A DNA stretch of 64,000 nt from Blastopirellula sediminis (GCF_020966755.1 NZ_JAJKFT010000004.1:434001-498000); one strand, 5' to 3'; numbered from the stretch's first letter, positions 1 through 8,218 are shown. Notes: a model not told the origin generated them from the sequence alone. Numbers and translations: made by a program.

Positions 1-1905
1 CGAAGTATGTATGGTTGATAGGAAAGCTTGTATTTCAACTTGTAGCTCACGAACCAGCACCTCGTTGTTGTCAGCTCGAGCGCGATCGATCTCACCTAAT
101 AGTCGCTCTGCTTCGTCGCGATATTGATCAATTGCTTGCTTGTCCGAGATGGCGCCCAACGTATCAAGAAGTGGATTGTGTTTTGACGTAAGTCCATCTT
201 CGATGGCAGTTCTTGCGACGATTAGATAGTTGCAGTATTCCGCAGCTGATCCGCACACAATTTCAACAGCACTTATTGCTTCACCAGGCCTTGAAAGCAA
301 CTGGTGAATATAACCAACCCCCTTGTGCCCAAGGACAATAAACTCCTTTCCTCCCTGAAATCGCACTTGCCATGCCTCGCCTTTCCGCCTGAACACGTTT
401 TCCGGTAGATCTTCTTTTCCAAGCTTCGCGGAAACGGTGCAGGGCAGGCGAGATTCGTACACAATCCGAAGCATCGAATCTGGTGGTAAACTACGTTGAC
501 GAATGGCCCTCCCATGCTCAGCGAGCATTTTGTCAATTACGCGATTCACCTCCCCTGAATGTTTTTTATACATGTCGAAGCATCTCGGTAATCGCGCTCC
601 AACGCTTTCATCTAGGTAAGGCAGTGCTCTAGCCACTTCCGGGAACTTCTTCAGGAATTGCAGCGGACCATCGATTAGGTCCACCTGATTGGCGCGCTCA
701 AGATAGTTGGCGAACAACGTTTTGTCTTCGTTAATATGTTCGCTCTTGGAGCGACTTTCGGTGAAGATATCCATTCGGTATTGTTCGAGCGGATCATGGT
801 TTTCCAGTCCGGCGGCAAGGATTGCAAATCGTCGATCAATGCATTGTGAGCAATAGCCGCAATGCGAATGTTGATTTGAGATCTCCCATGTGTGAGTGCA
901 ACTAATTGAATCCGCGATGAGATCGGCACACTCCGCCCTGGAGATCAGTTTTGCTATCTCACCTTTCGTGTTCCAATGAAAGGGATTATCGACACAAAAC
1001 GGCTTACCGCTGACGAGAGTCAGTAATGACTGAAATCCGTGGATTACACGTGGATGGGTCGTCCTTGTCGCATTGCCGCCGACGACATGGGCGCAAATCG
1101 GCAAATTCAAACTGATAACGCCATTCTCGTAGAACCGAACATGAGATAACCCCAGCATCTCCGCGATGGTTGCCCCCAAAGTCACGAAGAGAAACGAGCG
1201 ACTTCTTTGAGTGTATTCACGATTCATCGATTTCTTCTTGTTCACCGTGACACGAACGTGGCTCGGTAGATTATTCGTTGCCTTGGTGTTGAGTAATCGT
1301 CGCAGTTTCTCGTAGCGGATGTCGAGCTTTTGCGTCGCGCGATGATTTACAAGTAAGACTGGATTCTTCTGATTCACTACTTCTTCAACGGCGCCTCCTA
1401 CAGAATCCACGCCCCCAGAAAACATGACTACCCGCTCCGGTAAATTCCGACGAACTTCGTCATCGGTGAAGTTTAAGAAAGTCTGAAATGAAGACTGGTG
1501 TTTAATTTCCGAGAAGATAAAGTCGTAATGATCATCGGACAGGAACGAGAGCGTCTCACAAAGAACCTTCTGGGTTTCTGCTGATCGCCAAAATTCGAGG
1601 TCGCGTACTGAAATGAAAAAATGAAACCGTCGACGCCAGAAGCTGCCAAACGACTCGACGTCTCTGGCGCCGCGTGGGTTAGTTTGATCGGCTGCAAAAA
1701 CATACGTAGCGATGTCGAGTAAATCCCGAAATCGAGCCGGTACCTCCTTGTACAGCCGCTTCTGAATTTCATCGATTCGCAGATTGAGCTTGCAATCATC
1801 GTCGGAGCCATAGATATGAAGACGAGTCGTGTTAGATTCGCATTCGGTCGAGAGTTGCGGCAATGAATCGCCACATATGATGTAGCGATCAATGTCCATT
1901 GGCAT
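1..1905 (-). CDS. QueC-like PP-loop enzyme with long C-terminal extension, partial (3' end off window)
   Basis: The frame is open from an ATG at 1905 (alternative ATG at 1899) to the left edge, giving at least 635 residues; GGAG lies just upstream of 1905. A PP-loop SGGVDS is at residues 163-168. A zinc-type cluster has Cys336 and then CGYCSQC at 349-355, the arrangement of QueC, which makes preQ0 from carboxy-deazaguanine. QueC is normally about 230 residues, so the roughly 160-residue N-terminal part and at least 270-residue C-terminal part are additions. Near residues 510-635 the sequence resembles a winged-helix-like C-terminal domain with a trailing helix that I recall from other bacterial regulators; this is a resemblance only. 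The start overlaps the upstream gene by 17 bases, so the two are probably co-translated. No queuosine-pathway neighbours are visible. QueC homologues also occur in Qat and type IV CBASS defence systems, and that role fits the mobile context better. Confidence 0.85.
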   Translation of the reverse strand, partial: MPMDIDRYIICGDSLPQLSTECESNTTRLHIYGSDDDCKLNLRIDEIQKRLYKEVPARFRDLLDIATYVFAADQTNPRGARDVESFGSFWRRRFHFFISVRDLEFWRSAETQKVLCETLSFLSDDHYDFIFSEIKHQSSFQTFLNFTDDEVRRNLPERVVMFSGGVDSVGGAVEEVVNQKNPVLLVNHRATQKLDIRYEKLRRLLNTKATNNLPSHVRVTVNKKKSMNREYTQRSRSFLFVTLGATIAEMLGLSHVRFYENGVISLNLPICAHVVGGNATRTTHPRVIHGFQSLLTLVSGKPFCVDNPFHWNTKGEIAKLISRAECADLIADSISCTHTWEISNQHSHCGYCSQCIDRRFAILAAGLENHDPLEQYRMDIFTESRSKSEHINEDKTLFANYLERANQVDLIDGPLQFLKKFPEVARALPYLDESVGARLPRCFDMYKKHSGEVNRVIDKMLAEHGRAIRQRSLPPDSMLRIVYESRLPCTVSAKLGKEDLPENVFRRKGEAWQVRFQGGKEFIVLGHKGVGYIHQLLSRPGEAISAVEIVCGSAAEYCNYLIVARTAIEDGLTSKHNPLLDTLGAISDKQAIDQYRDEAERLLGEIDRARADNNEVLVRELQVEIQAFLSTIHTS

Positions 1906-2683
1906 TTGCTCCAACCCGTAACTCGTCATTGATTTTCTTCAAAGCCCAAGAGGCAAACCCCTGAACCGAATCCCGTGAGATTGCTCCATGTTCTTGGTAG
2001 ACGTGTAGTGAAAACCACTCGCCCGAGTACTGCTCGACAATCTTCGACGCTTCCCGACAATGCGTTTCTAAGGCGTTGTCGAACTCAGCCATTTGGTTCA
2101 TGGTTGCAAAGCGTTGCCCATCGCCGAGATGTGTAGCCAATGTACGACTTAGAAAGTAGTTCATGCTCTCACACGTGAGGCGGGAGTAGAATTCACGAGA
2201 GAGATGAGCAAATTCTTTCTCTTTAGAAAAGTCGGACAACGCCGCCTTTATGTCGTCCGCTCGCGTGTCAAACAGCGATTGCTGCTGAAGTTTAGGCTCC
2301 ATCCGAGTAACCACTGCGTCACAGAGGGCACGTTGCGCCAAATCGCCTAAATCCGATCGTGTAATTTCCTGATACGTGGCGTTGTCGAGCGCTTCGCTAA
2401 GTCCAACGACAACCTCGGTGATAGAACTGTTTTCAGGAATATTTACGCCGTGTTCGCGCAAATATCCGACCGGATCGGATGACCTGCCAGCTAAACCAAG
2501 TTGAGTTAGCAGCCATACTGCGTGATTGTAGCCGCAATCATCTTGAACGAACGAGAAGGATTTCTCAGCTGCCCTAATTGTGGCTTCGGCGACTTGAGCA
2601 GTATCCGCGCCTGCGGCGATCAGTTGTACAACGTCACGCCATGCTCTTGTTCGCGGAAGAGCGCCAAGTCGCGTATGTCCCAT
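1889..2683 (-). CDS. Helical protein with Met-Gly N-terminus, partner of QueC-like enzyme
   Basis: This 264-residue protein begins MGHTRLGALPRTR and is otherwise mostly helical and charged, with no signal peptide or membrane segment and no catalytic motif I can name. Its stop codon lies inside the start region of the QueC-like gene, so the two form an operon. The striking feature is the N-terminus: Gly at position 2 followed by a basic, conserved-looking segment. In QueC-containing defence systems the QueC homologue is reported to modify the N-terminus of a partner protein (nucleobase-protein conjugation; recalled, not checked). This protein is the obvious candidate substrate here. That role is inference. 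It could instead be a structural or sensor subunit. A 146-base non-coding leader precedes it. Confidence 0.8.
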   Translation of the reverse strand: MGHTRLGALPRTRAWRDVVQLIAAGADTAQVAEATIRAAEKSFSFVQDDCGYNHAVWLLTQLGLAGRSSDPVGYLREHGVNIPENSSITEVVVGLSEALDNATYQEITRSDLGDLAQRALCDAVVTRMEPKLQQQSLFDTRADDIKAALSDFSKEKEFAHLSREFYSRLTCESMNYFLSRTLATHLGDGQRFATMNQMAEFDNALETHCREASKIVEQYSGEWFSLHVYQEHGAISRDSVQGFASWALKKINDELRVGANANGH

Positions 2684-2829
2684 GTCTAGCTTTGCTTCTC
2701 ATGTAGAACGAAACGGTCCTCTGTGGGCGTGCTCGTCTCGGTATAAATCTGCAGTTGGGATGTGTGTGCTCGTGTGGTTCAAAGGATCGCATCGTTTTTT
2801 ATCGCCATGGGAATCGCGATAGTCAAACA

Positions 2830-3264
2830 TTACTCTGAAAAAACTTCCTGACGTGGTTCACTTGTCAGTTCTTTCCACATTCGCCGTTGCTTTCGCCAGT
2901 CGGGCGTCAGAGCAATGGGTTGGAGTTGACGAAGGTGCAGTGGGTCGCGCCCGCGATCGGTGTCGGGAAAGAACAGAATGGCTTCCTGGATATCGGGGGC
3001 CAGCATCCGCAGGTTCATGATTTGCGTGATGCGGGCACGAGTGACGTGCCCGAGTCGGGCGAGTTCCGCGTAGTCGGTCGCATCGCCAGCCTGGATCAAT
3101 TCGTCGAAGCGGATCGCCAGCGCCATCAGTCGTGCGACGCGTGGCACACGGCCGCTCGATTCTAGCGTTGGCGTTGGGCCATCTCCTTTATGGACGTTCT
3201 TGCGACCTCCGCGGCCGACTCGCTGAAAATGGATCTGCGACACAATCGTAATGGACTGGTTCAT
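2830..3264 (-). CDS. HTH accessory protein of the recombinase cassette
   Basis: A 144-residue basic protein. Around residues 64-97 (YAELARLGHVTRARITQIMN) there is a ParB/KorB-type helix-turn-helix, with the second helix reading like a recognition helix. The N-terminus is rich in Arg, Lys and Gly and probably unstructured. Its ATG overlaps the TGA of the recombinase gene (ATGA), so translation is likely coupled. Proteins of this kind commonly follow large serine recombinases in planctomycete and proteobacterial elements. A role as DNA-binding accessory factor or regulator of the cassette is inferred. Confidence 0.8.
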   Translation of the reverse strand: MNQSITIVSQIHFQRVGRGGRKNVHKGDGPTPTLESSGRVPRVARLMALAIRFDELIQAGDATDYAELARLGHVTRARITQIMNLRMLAPDIQEAILFFPDTDRGRDPLHLRQLQPIALTPDWRKQRRMWKELTSEPRQEVFSE

Positions 3265-4847
3265 GCAGCGCTCTCCGTTTTAGGGCCGGCGATTTTATCG
3301 GCCAAAGTCTTGATTCCACTGGGGTGAAACGTGATCGACAACTTCCCCGAAGATCCGTCATAGTCGACCCGCTCAACAATTAGTTGAACTAAGCGAGTCT
3401 GTTCTCGCGGTGTGAGCGAATCCCAAACCGGATCGAAAAGGGCCATCGCGTTGATGATCTCGGGCTGGTCAACGATCTCGCGGCCAAGCGTGATGAGCTG
3501 TGCGCGAATTTCGGCTTCCCGTTTTTCTGCACCGCGAATCCGATCCTGCAAGTCGGCAAGCCGATCGGTGGCGGGCGTGTTCTCTTCACCCGGAGCAATT
3601 TGTCCTACCACTTTACGAATCTCTCCGTTCCATCGCATCAACTCGCGATCTAGTCCTTTTAGTTCAGTCTCGAGGGTGGCGACTCGTGATTGCCCTTGTC
3701 TTTGCGCCTGGGTGATCGTTTCGTGAAGGAGCGTAGAATCGCGACCGATGCACTTGATCTGCCCGACTACGAAACGCTCGATCTCGCCTGCGGGAATTGA
3801 CTTGGAAGGACAAGAGTGCCAACCGCGTTTCTGGGCCGAGGTGCAAACGTAGTAGCGATAGCGCTTTGTCACGTTCTTCGTTGAGTGGGACGGGGACATG
3901 GCGCAACCGCAGGGTACGCAGTGGAGAATGCCTTTGAGCAACGCCCCGAATTTGTTCCGCACGGCGGCCCCGCCAGTGCGACCATTGCGAGCCAGGAGGG
4001 ACTGCACCCGCTGCCACATTTCGTTCTCGATGATGGCGACATGCTCGCCTTCATGGACCTCTTCCTTGTATTTGATTTTGCCGGCGTAGGTGACGTTGGT
4101 GAGCAGCTTGTGCAAGCTGGTCTTGGTAAAGGTCTTGCCGCCGCGCTCGTGCCCCTTGCGAGTCGTCCATCGTTTATTAAGCCATCCTCGCTTATCAATC
4201 TCCTGAACCGTGGCGATAAGTGATTGATGCTCGAGATAGAGTTCAAATATCGTCTTTACGCGAGCGGCTTCGTCTTCGTTGGCAATCTGTTTCGAGCCAC
4301 GCGGGTCTACGTCATAGCCAAGCACCGGCATGCCGCCCGACCACTTTCCCCGACGACGGGCCGCGGCGATTTTGTCCCGGGTTCGTTCGGAGATGATCTC
4401 ACGCTCGAACTGGGCGAAGGACAAGAGCACGTTGAGCATCAACCTTCCCATCGATGTGGAAGTATTGATCAGCTGCGTGACGCTAACGAACGAAATCTGA
4501 TGCCTATCAAACGTCTCGACCATTTTGGCGAAGTCGAGCAGTGACCTACTGAGGCGATCGACCTTGTAGACGACAATGCAGTCAACCTTGCCTGCCTCCA
4601 CGTCGGCCAGTAGGCGTTTTAGTGCCGGCCGTTCCATATTGCCACCGGAGAACCCGCCGTCGTCGTACCGGTCGGGCAGGCATTCCCAGCCTTCGTTGGC
4701 TTGGGATTTGATGTAGTTCTCTCCCGACTCGCGTTGGGCATCGAGCGAGTTGAACTCCTGCTCCAGCCCCTCTTCGGTCGATTTGCGGGTGTAGATGGCA
4801 CAGCGGATGGCGGGGGCGGTTGCGGACTTTCGATTTCGGTTGGTCAT
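3261..4847 (-). CDS. Large serine recombinase
   Basis: A 528-residue site-specific recombinase. The resolvase catalytic domain occupies about residues 14-165, with the likely nucleophile Ser23 in YTRKSTEEG and the VYKVDRLSRS motif near residue 100. A 'recombinase' DNA-binding domain follows (about 175-290, containing GYDVDP). A zinc-ribbon segment with Cys pairs (HCVPCGC, later YYVCTSA and SCPSK) is next, then a coiled coil (about 375-420) that usually controls the direction of recombination. The length and order match large serine integrases. The gene is overlapped by ATGA junctions on both sides, so the cassette is one transcription unit. It probably integrates or excises the left-hand island. 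No att sites could be proven within the window. Confidence 0.93.
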   Translation of the reverse strand: MTNRNRKSATAPAIRCAIYTRKSTEEGLEQEFNSLDAQRESGENYIKSQANEGWECLPDRYDDGGFSGGNMERPALKRLLADVEAGKVDCIVVYKVDRLSRSLLDFAKMVETFDRHQISFVSVTQLINTSTSMGRLMLNVLLSFAQFEREIISERTRDKIAAARRRGKWSGGMPVLGYDVDPRGSKQIANEDEAARVKTIFELYLEHQSLIATVQEIDKRGWLNKRWTTRKGHERGGKTFTKTSLHKLLTNVTYAGKIKYKEEVHEGEHVAIIENEMWQRVQSLLARNGRTGGAAVRNKFGALLKGILHCVPCGCAMSPSHSTKNVTKRYRYYVCTSAQKRGWHSCPSKSIPAGEIERFVVGQIKCIGRDSTLLHETITQAQRQGQSRVATLETELKGLDRELMRWNGEIRKVVGQIAPGEENTPATDRLADLQDRIRGAEKREAEIRAQLITLGREIVDQPEIINAMALFDPVWDSLTPREQTRLVQLIVERVDYDGSSGKLSITFHPSGIKTLADKIAGPKTESAA

Positions 4848-5341
4848 TGGGTCTGCTCCTTTCCAAGGCGGAAGAAGTGGTACCCGTTGCAGTGCTGGCC
4901 CGTAATCGCCTTGGCGACCGCGCTGAGCGACTTGTAGACCTCGCCCTCGAACTCGAATCCCTGCGGGAGCACTTTCACTTGGAGCGTTTGTCCCTTGTAC
5001 TCGCGGTTGATGATGGTGCCAGGTGGCGGCAAGCGATCGTCACTTTTGGTCACCAACGCCGCGGACCTCGTGCGTGAGGCGGGCGCTGGCTTCGCCGGTT
5101 TGGCTTTGGGAGGCGATAGTCGCACGTCGGCATCGTTGGCCAACTCGGCGGCGCGGTGGCGTGCGCGTTCCGACAGGTCGCCTTCCTCCAGCGATTGCAG
5201 CCGCCACGCGATCCGCTTGATGAGCCACGGCTTGTTGCCGGCCTTTGTTTCTTCGCCAAACACCTCGGCGTAGCGCCCTCGCAATTCGCGGACGTTCATC
5301 CGCTGCAGCGAAGCGACCTCTTTTCCGACGTTCAGATTCAT
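4844..5341 (-). CDS. DUF2924 family protein
   Basis: A 165-residue protein of the DUF2924 type. The N-terminal half (RELRGRYAEVFGEE... KRIAWRLQ) is helical and matches the family. The C-terminal half contains the signature-like INREYKGQTLQVKVLPQGFE and AVAKAITGQHCNGYHFFRL segments, with a Pro/Lys-rich linker between. DUF2924 proteins are encoded next to large serine recombinases in many bacteria, as here (ATGA overlap with the recombinase start). Their function is not established; a recombination accessory or DNA-binding role is inferred from the linkage. GGAGAGACGC lies just upstream of the ATG. Confidence 0.88.
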   Translation of the reverse strand: MNLNVGKEVASLQRMNVRELRGRYAEVFGEETKAGNKPWLIKRIAWRLQSLEEGDLSERARHRAAELANDADVRLSPPKAKPAKPAPASRTRSAALVTKSDDRLPPPGTIINREYKGQTLQVKVLPQGFEFEGEVYKSLSAVAKAITGQHCNGYHFFRLGKEQTQ

Positions 5342-5374
5342 GCGTCTCTCCTTTTCTCGGGGTCTTGGAAACCG

Positions 5375-5587
5375 TTAACCGTTGTGGACAGTGAGCACGG
5401 TTTCGTCCGAAACCTCAAGGCATGAAGAGACCGATTTCGCCAGGTTTTCAAGGGCGGAAGGTTCGGGGGCGTCGTCGGTCCATGCCGCCCGGGCGTGGAG
5501 TCGGAGAACGCCATCCGCTAGAATTTGAGCGATGGCAGTGCGACGCTCGTCAGGCGCCATGGAACAAGAATCAGCGAATGGTAGCAT
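5375..5587 (-). CDS. Small conserved-looking protein, first gene of recombinase cassette
   Basis: A 70-residue acidic protein containing MAPDERRTAIAQILADGVLRL, a helix-rich segment I associate with small proteins ahead of DUF2924/recombinase pairs. The start at 5587 is chosen because GGAG sits about seven bases upstream; an in-frame start at 5614 has no such site. It ends 33 bases before the DUF2924 gene. No enzymatic motif is present. Function unknown. Confidence 0.6.
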   Translation of the reverse strand: MLPFADSCSMAPDERRTAIAQILADGVLRLHARAAWTDDAPEPSALENLAKSVSSCLEVSDETVLTVHNG

Positions 5588-5661
5588 GGGTAATCTCCAA
5601 ATGGAGTTGCCCACAACGACCTTCGCTTGGCGACTGACGCGGTGTCTGGCAGTAACAGAAT

Positions 5662-5686
5662 GGTTAACAGCTTCTATCTGTTAACC
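5662..5686. promoter_or_regulatory. Perfect 9-bp inverted repeat between divergent genes
   Basis: GGTTAACAG (5662-5670) and CTGTTAACC (5678-5686) form a perfect inverted repeat with a seven-base spacer. It lies between the leftward recombinase cassette (start 5587) and the rightward gene at 5740, which is where an operator for both would sit. An alternative is a recombination site, because the same CTGTTAAC core recurs near and inside the tRNA-Asn gene. No T-run follows, so a terminator is less likely. Confidence 0.5.
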
Positions 5687-5739
5687 TACCCTCTTGGTGC
5701 AACAATTGACGGAAAAGTGAAAAATAGAACGGCGACGCA

Positions 5740-6375
5740 ATGATTCCAGTCGAGTTGATACCACATGACCACTCGGATCGCCTGAACCAGGTGGTGGATC
5801 AGGCGTGGCACATATTTCAATCGCATTTCATCTACAAGCGGCATCCGATACTCAAGGAGGCGCCGTTCCAGCATCATTTCGCGAACATTCTCTCCGCGTT
5901 AGGCTCACTATATTGCGTGGAACGAAGCGACATTTTCTTTGTTGACCTCGAGACGCGGTGCGAAGGCGTCAAAGGCAAATCAAAGTACGTCGATATTACT
6001 TGTTCTTTTCCGAATGCAAACGTCTCCTGCGCGATCGAATTGAAATTCAAAACCGCGCAACAAGGCGCACAAGACCATGGGCGGATTGACGCTTACGTGG
6101 ATATCGAAGCGGTCGAGTTAGTCTGCGATTCGCAGTTCACACTTGGGCGCTTCTTCATGATCACCGACAGCTCGGTGTACGTGAATCCGTCCCAAAGAGG
6201 CGTCGGTACGGTGTTTTGCATGCACGACGGATTTCAGGTGACGCCAGGGCAGGAAATTGCGTGCCCCCAGAGCAAAGGCCGAGAAACGGTCGTGGTCCAA
6301 TTGAAGAACGCACACGTGTTCGAGTGGCAGCAGCACGGTGGCTGGTACTTTCTTGAGATTTGTGTTGGCGATTGA
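5740..6375 (+). CDS. PD-(D/E)XK-like nuclease-fold protein
   Basis: A 211-residue soluble protein I do not recognise as a named family. The core looks like a PD-(D/E)XK fold: a helix with Glu40 (LKEAPFQHHF), then a strand ending in Asp85 (KYVDITCSF), then Glu100-Leu-Lys102 (CAIELKFK). Together these give the E...D...ExK arrangement. The rest of the C-terminal half is beta-rich with no further motif. It starts about 55 bases after an inverted repeat and is followed 15 bases later by the Ntn-hydrolase-like gene on the same strand, so the two probably share a transcript. Nuclease activity is inferred from the motif only; the fold also occurs in non-nucleases. Confidence 0.7.
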   Translation: MIPVELIPHDHSDRLNQVVDQAWHIFQSHFIYKRHPILKEAPFQHHFANILSALGSLYCVERSDIFFVDLETRCEGVKGKSKYVDITCSFPNANVSCAIELKFKTAQQGAQDHGRIDAYVDIEAVELVCDSQFTLGRFFMITDSSVYVNPSQRGVGTVFCMHDGFQVTPGQEIACPQSKGRETVVVQLKNAHVFEWQQHGGWYFLEICVGD

Positions 6376-6390
6376 ATCGAGTTTCAAGTC

Positions 6391-7353
6391 ATGACGCTAA
6401 TCCTTGGTCGGATATCGCAGGATCGCATAGAACTCGGGGCAGACGGGCTCAGTACCAGTTCGGGATTGAGGGGCCAGCCTGGTCGGACAACATTGCAGAA
6501 GCTCTTTCCAATGGAAAGCCACCCCATCGCTGTTGCGCAAGTCGGTGCCAACTCGGTAAAACGTAATGGTCGAGATTCAAGTCTCTCGTGCCTTCTGCGT
6601 GAGGCGCTACGACTGATCGAAACCGAAAACTCTGGGATGGCTGTCGAGCACGTAGCATCAGCGTTGGCTGGTCGCTTGTGGAGCACCTGTGAATCTGGGG
6701 ATTTCAACCTATGGGTGCTGGGGTTCGAACAAGCAAGCGGCAGTGCGCGAATATTCCGTGTTGGAATTTGCAAGTCAGCTGCCGCACATGGGCCGCTCGT
6801 TGAATCATCCGACGAAAAGGCCATCGCTGACGGTTCAGGAAAGGCATTCGTCAACTCGATATGCGGCGACCTCTATGCCGCATTCGAAACTGCGCTTAAG
6901 AGCCAGCAGGCTGCTGACGAGTTCACGTTTGGCGGACATTGGCATTCGCTAGCGATTCAAGGGCCACGGTCGCCAGCGTGGACACGTCGACCACGAACTG
7001 GGACGCTCGGCATTCAGGAATTGCTTGAACAACGCGACTTAAGCTGCGTCAGTCTATCTGCGGCCTCTCCTCAAGAGGATATCCGAGCACAGATGAAGCA
7101 GATGAAGAATGCTCTTTCCCAAAGAGCACAAACGGAAGGCGGTAAACGGCCGCGCACGATTGGTGGTTGTATGGAACACTGGGAGCGAAGCCGGCCCGAA
7201 AAGAATCCGCCCAACTGGAACAGAGTGTTTCGGCTCGTCGCGATAGGGGACGAGGCCAACATTGCTGACGCTGACGATGTTTCTGACGATGACGCAGTGC
7301 TCTACGCTACTCACGTTCAAGAGTTGACGGCATCGCTTCCCTCCCCGCTCTGA
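6391..7353 (+). CDS. Proteasome/HslV-like Ntn-hydrolase
   Basis: A 320-residue protein whose first 40 residues align with the N-terminus of HslV and proteasome beta subunits: Met1-Thr2, then RIELGADG with Asp18, then LQK with Lys37. If Met is removed, Thr becomes Thr1 and Asp becomes Asp17, as in the catalytic set. The Lys is at 36 rather than 33 because of a short loop insertion. Residues to about 170 keep an alternating strand/helix pattern (PIAVAQVG, FNLWVLGFE). The C-terminal 150 residues are unique and charged. No HslU-like ATPase is nearby. A peptidase or amidase role is inferred. It is probably co-transcribed with the PD-(D/E)XK-like gene and converges with the next gene. Confidence 0.65.
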   Translation: MTLILGRISQDRIELGADGLSTSSGLRGQPGRTTLQKLFPMESHPIAVAQVGANSVKRNGRDSSLSCLLREALRLIETENSGMAVEHVASALAGRLWSTCESGDFNLWVLGFEQASGSARIFRVGICKSAAAHGPLVESSDEKAIADGSGKAFVNSICGDLYAAFETALKSQQAADEFTFGGHWHSLAIQGPRSPAWTRRPRTGTLGIQELLEQRDLSCVSLSAASPQEDIRAQMKQMKNALSQRAQTEGGKRPRTIGGCMEHWERSRPEKNPPNWNRVFRLVAIGDEANIADADDVSDDDAVLYATHVQELTASLPSPL

Positions 7354-7370
7354 CATTGGCAATCGGGCAC

Positions 7371-8057
7371 TCAGATGGTGTCAGGAGGCAGCGTCGGCAA
7401 TAATTCCTGTGCTCTATCAAGAAGCGGGTTGCAGCGAGAGATGACGTCCGAAAGACTCTCGCTTGTTAGCCGGTTAACGGCGAGCAAACCCACAGTCGTC
7501 AGCATGAACCATATGGAGTCCGCTAGAGCAAGCTTGGCGAGGTACAGGTCGGGATCACAGGGCAGTTGGAGCAGGGTCTGAAATCGGGGGTTATTATGTT
7601 TGAATCCGCAAAGGAATCGATACTTCTGATACTCCTCCTCAGTGCGATCCGCATTCCAACCGCGCTTGCTGCCTGAAGTTTCGACCACCTTCTTCACCGA
7701 ATCCATGGAGCGATGAAGATCGGTCCAATTCAGGAATTCTTCGGCTTTGGCATCGTCGTTACTTACGTAGGTGAGGAAGTGCGACTGCTCAAAGAGATTT
7801 GCGGCACCGCTTACGGATTGAAATCCGTGTCCGTTGCACGCGAGAAGTTCAACTGCACGCAGTTCCTCGCCAAGACGGCGCAGCAGCAGCCTTTCAATGT
7901 TAAGCGATGTGCTCGGCGTCGCCTTAACAATCTCGGGATGCTGTGCGATGTCAGCAACTAACTGGTGGGTGTCAGCGATCACATCGAGCAGTGGCGACAA
8001 TTCGTCGAGGTTTTGCGAACGCCATTGCGCCTCGACTGGTTCCCAATAATTTGACAT
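7371..8057 (-). CDS. Helical hypothetical protein (DUF5677-like)
   Basis: A 228-residue, almost wholly helical protein. The stretch LLLRRLGEELRAVELLACNG and the later FLCGFKHNNP resemble DUF5677-type proteins, which often occur singly in genomic islands; the match is from memory and weak. There is no signal peptide, membrane span or catalytic motif. It faces the Ntn-hydrolase gene with 17 bases between stops. Function unknown. Confidence 0.6.
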   Translation of the reverse strand: MSNYWEPVEAQWRSQNLDELSPLLDVIADTHQLVADIAQHPEIVKATPSTSLNIERLLLRRLGEELRAVELLACNGHGFQSVSGAANLFEQSHFLTYVSNDDAKAEEFLNWTDLHRSMDSVKKVVETSGSKRGWNADRTEEEYQKYRFLCGFKHNNPRFQTLLQLPCDPDLYLAKLALADSIWFMLTTVGLLAVNRLTSESLSDVISRCNPLLDRAQELLPTLPPDTI

Positions 8058-8101
8058 GCGACGTGCCTCCGGTTGATTTCGATCATTATGCGCTGCAAAG
8101 A

Positions 8102-8218
8102 GGGGTCCGAAAGGGACCGGCCTGTTAACTTTTCGGGGTCTGTTAATCAGAGACTCAGAGAGTTTGGGCGAGAGATTTCGGGGTGCGGAAGGAACCTTGA
8201 AGGTCCCTTTCGGACCCC
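8102..8218. repeat. 17-bp perfect inverted repeat spanning 117 bases
   Basis: GGGGTCCGAAAGGGACC (8102-8118) is repeated exactly in inverted form at 8202-8218, separated by 83 bases. The spacer has two CTGTTAA motifs and TTCGGGGT repeats. The whole stretch lies between the helical hypothetical gene and tRNA-Asn, in about 315 bases (8058-8373) with no convincing gene. It could fold as one long RNA arm, be a recombination or attachment structure, or be a small mobile repeat. Confidence 0.7.
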
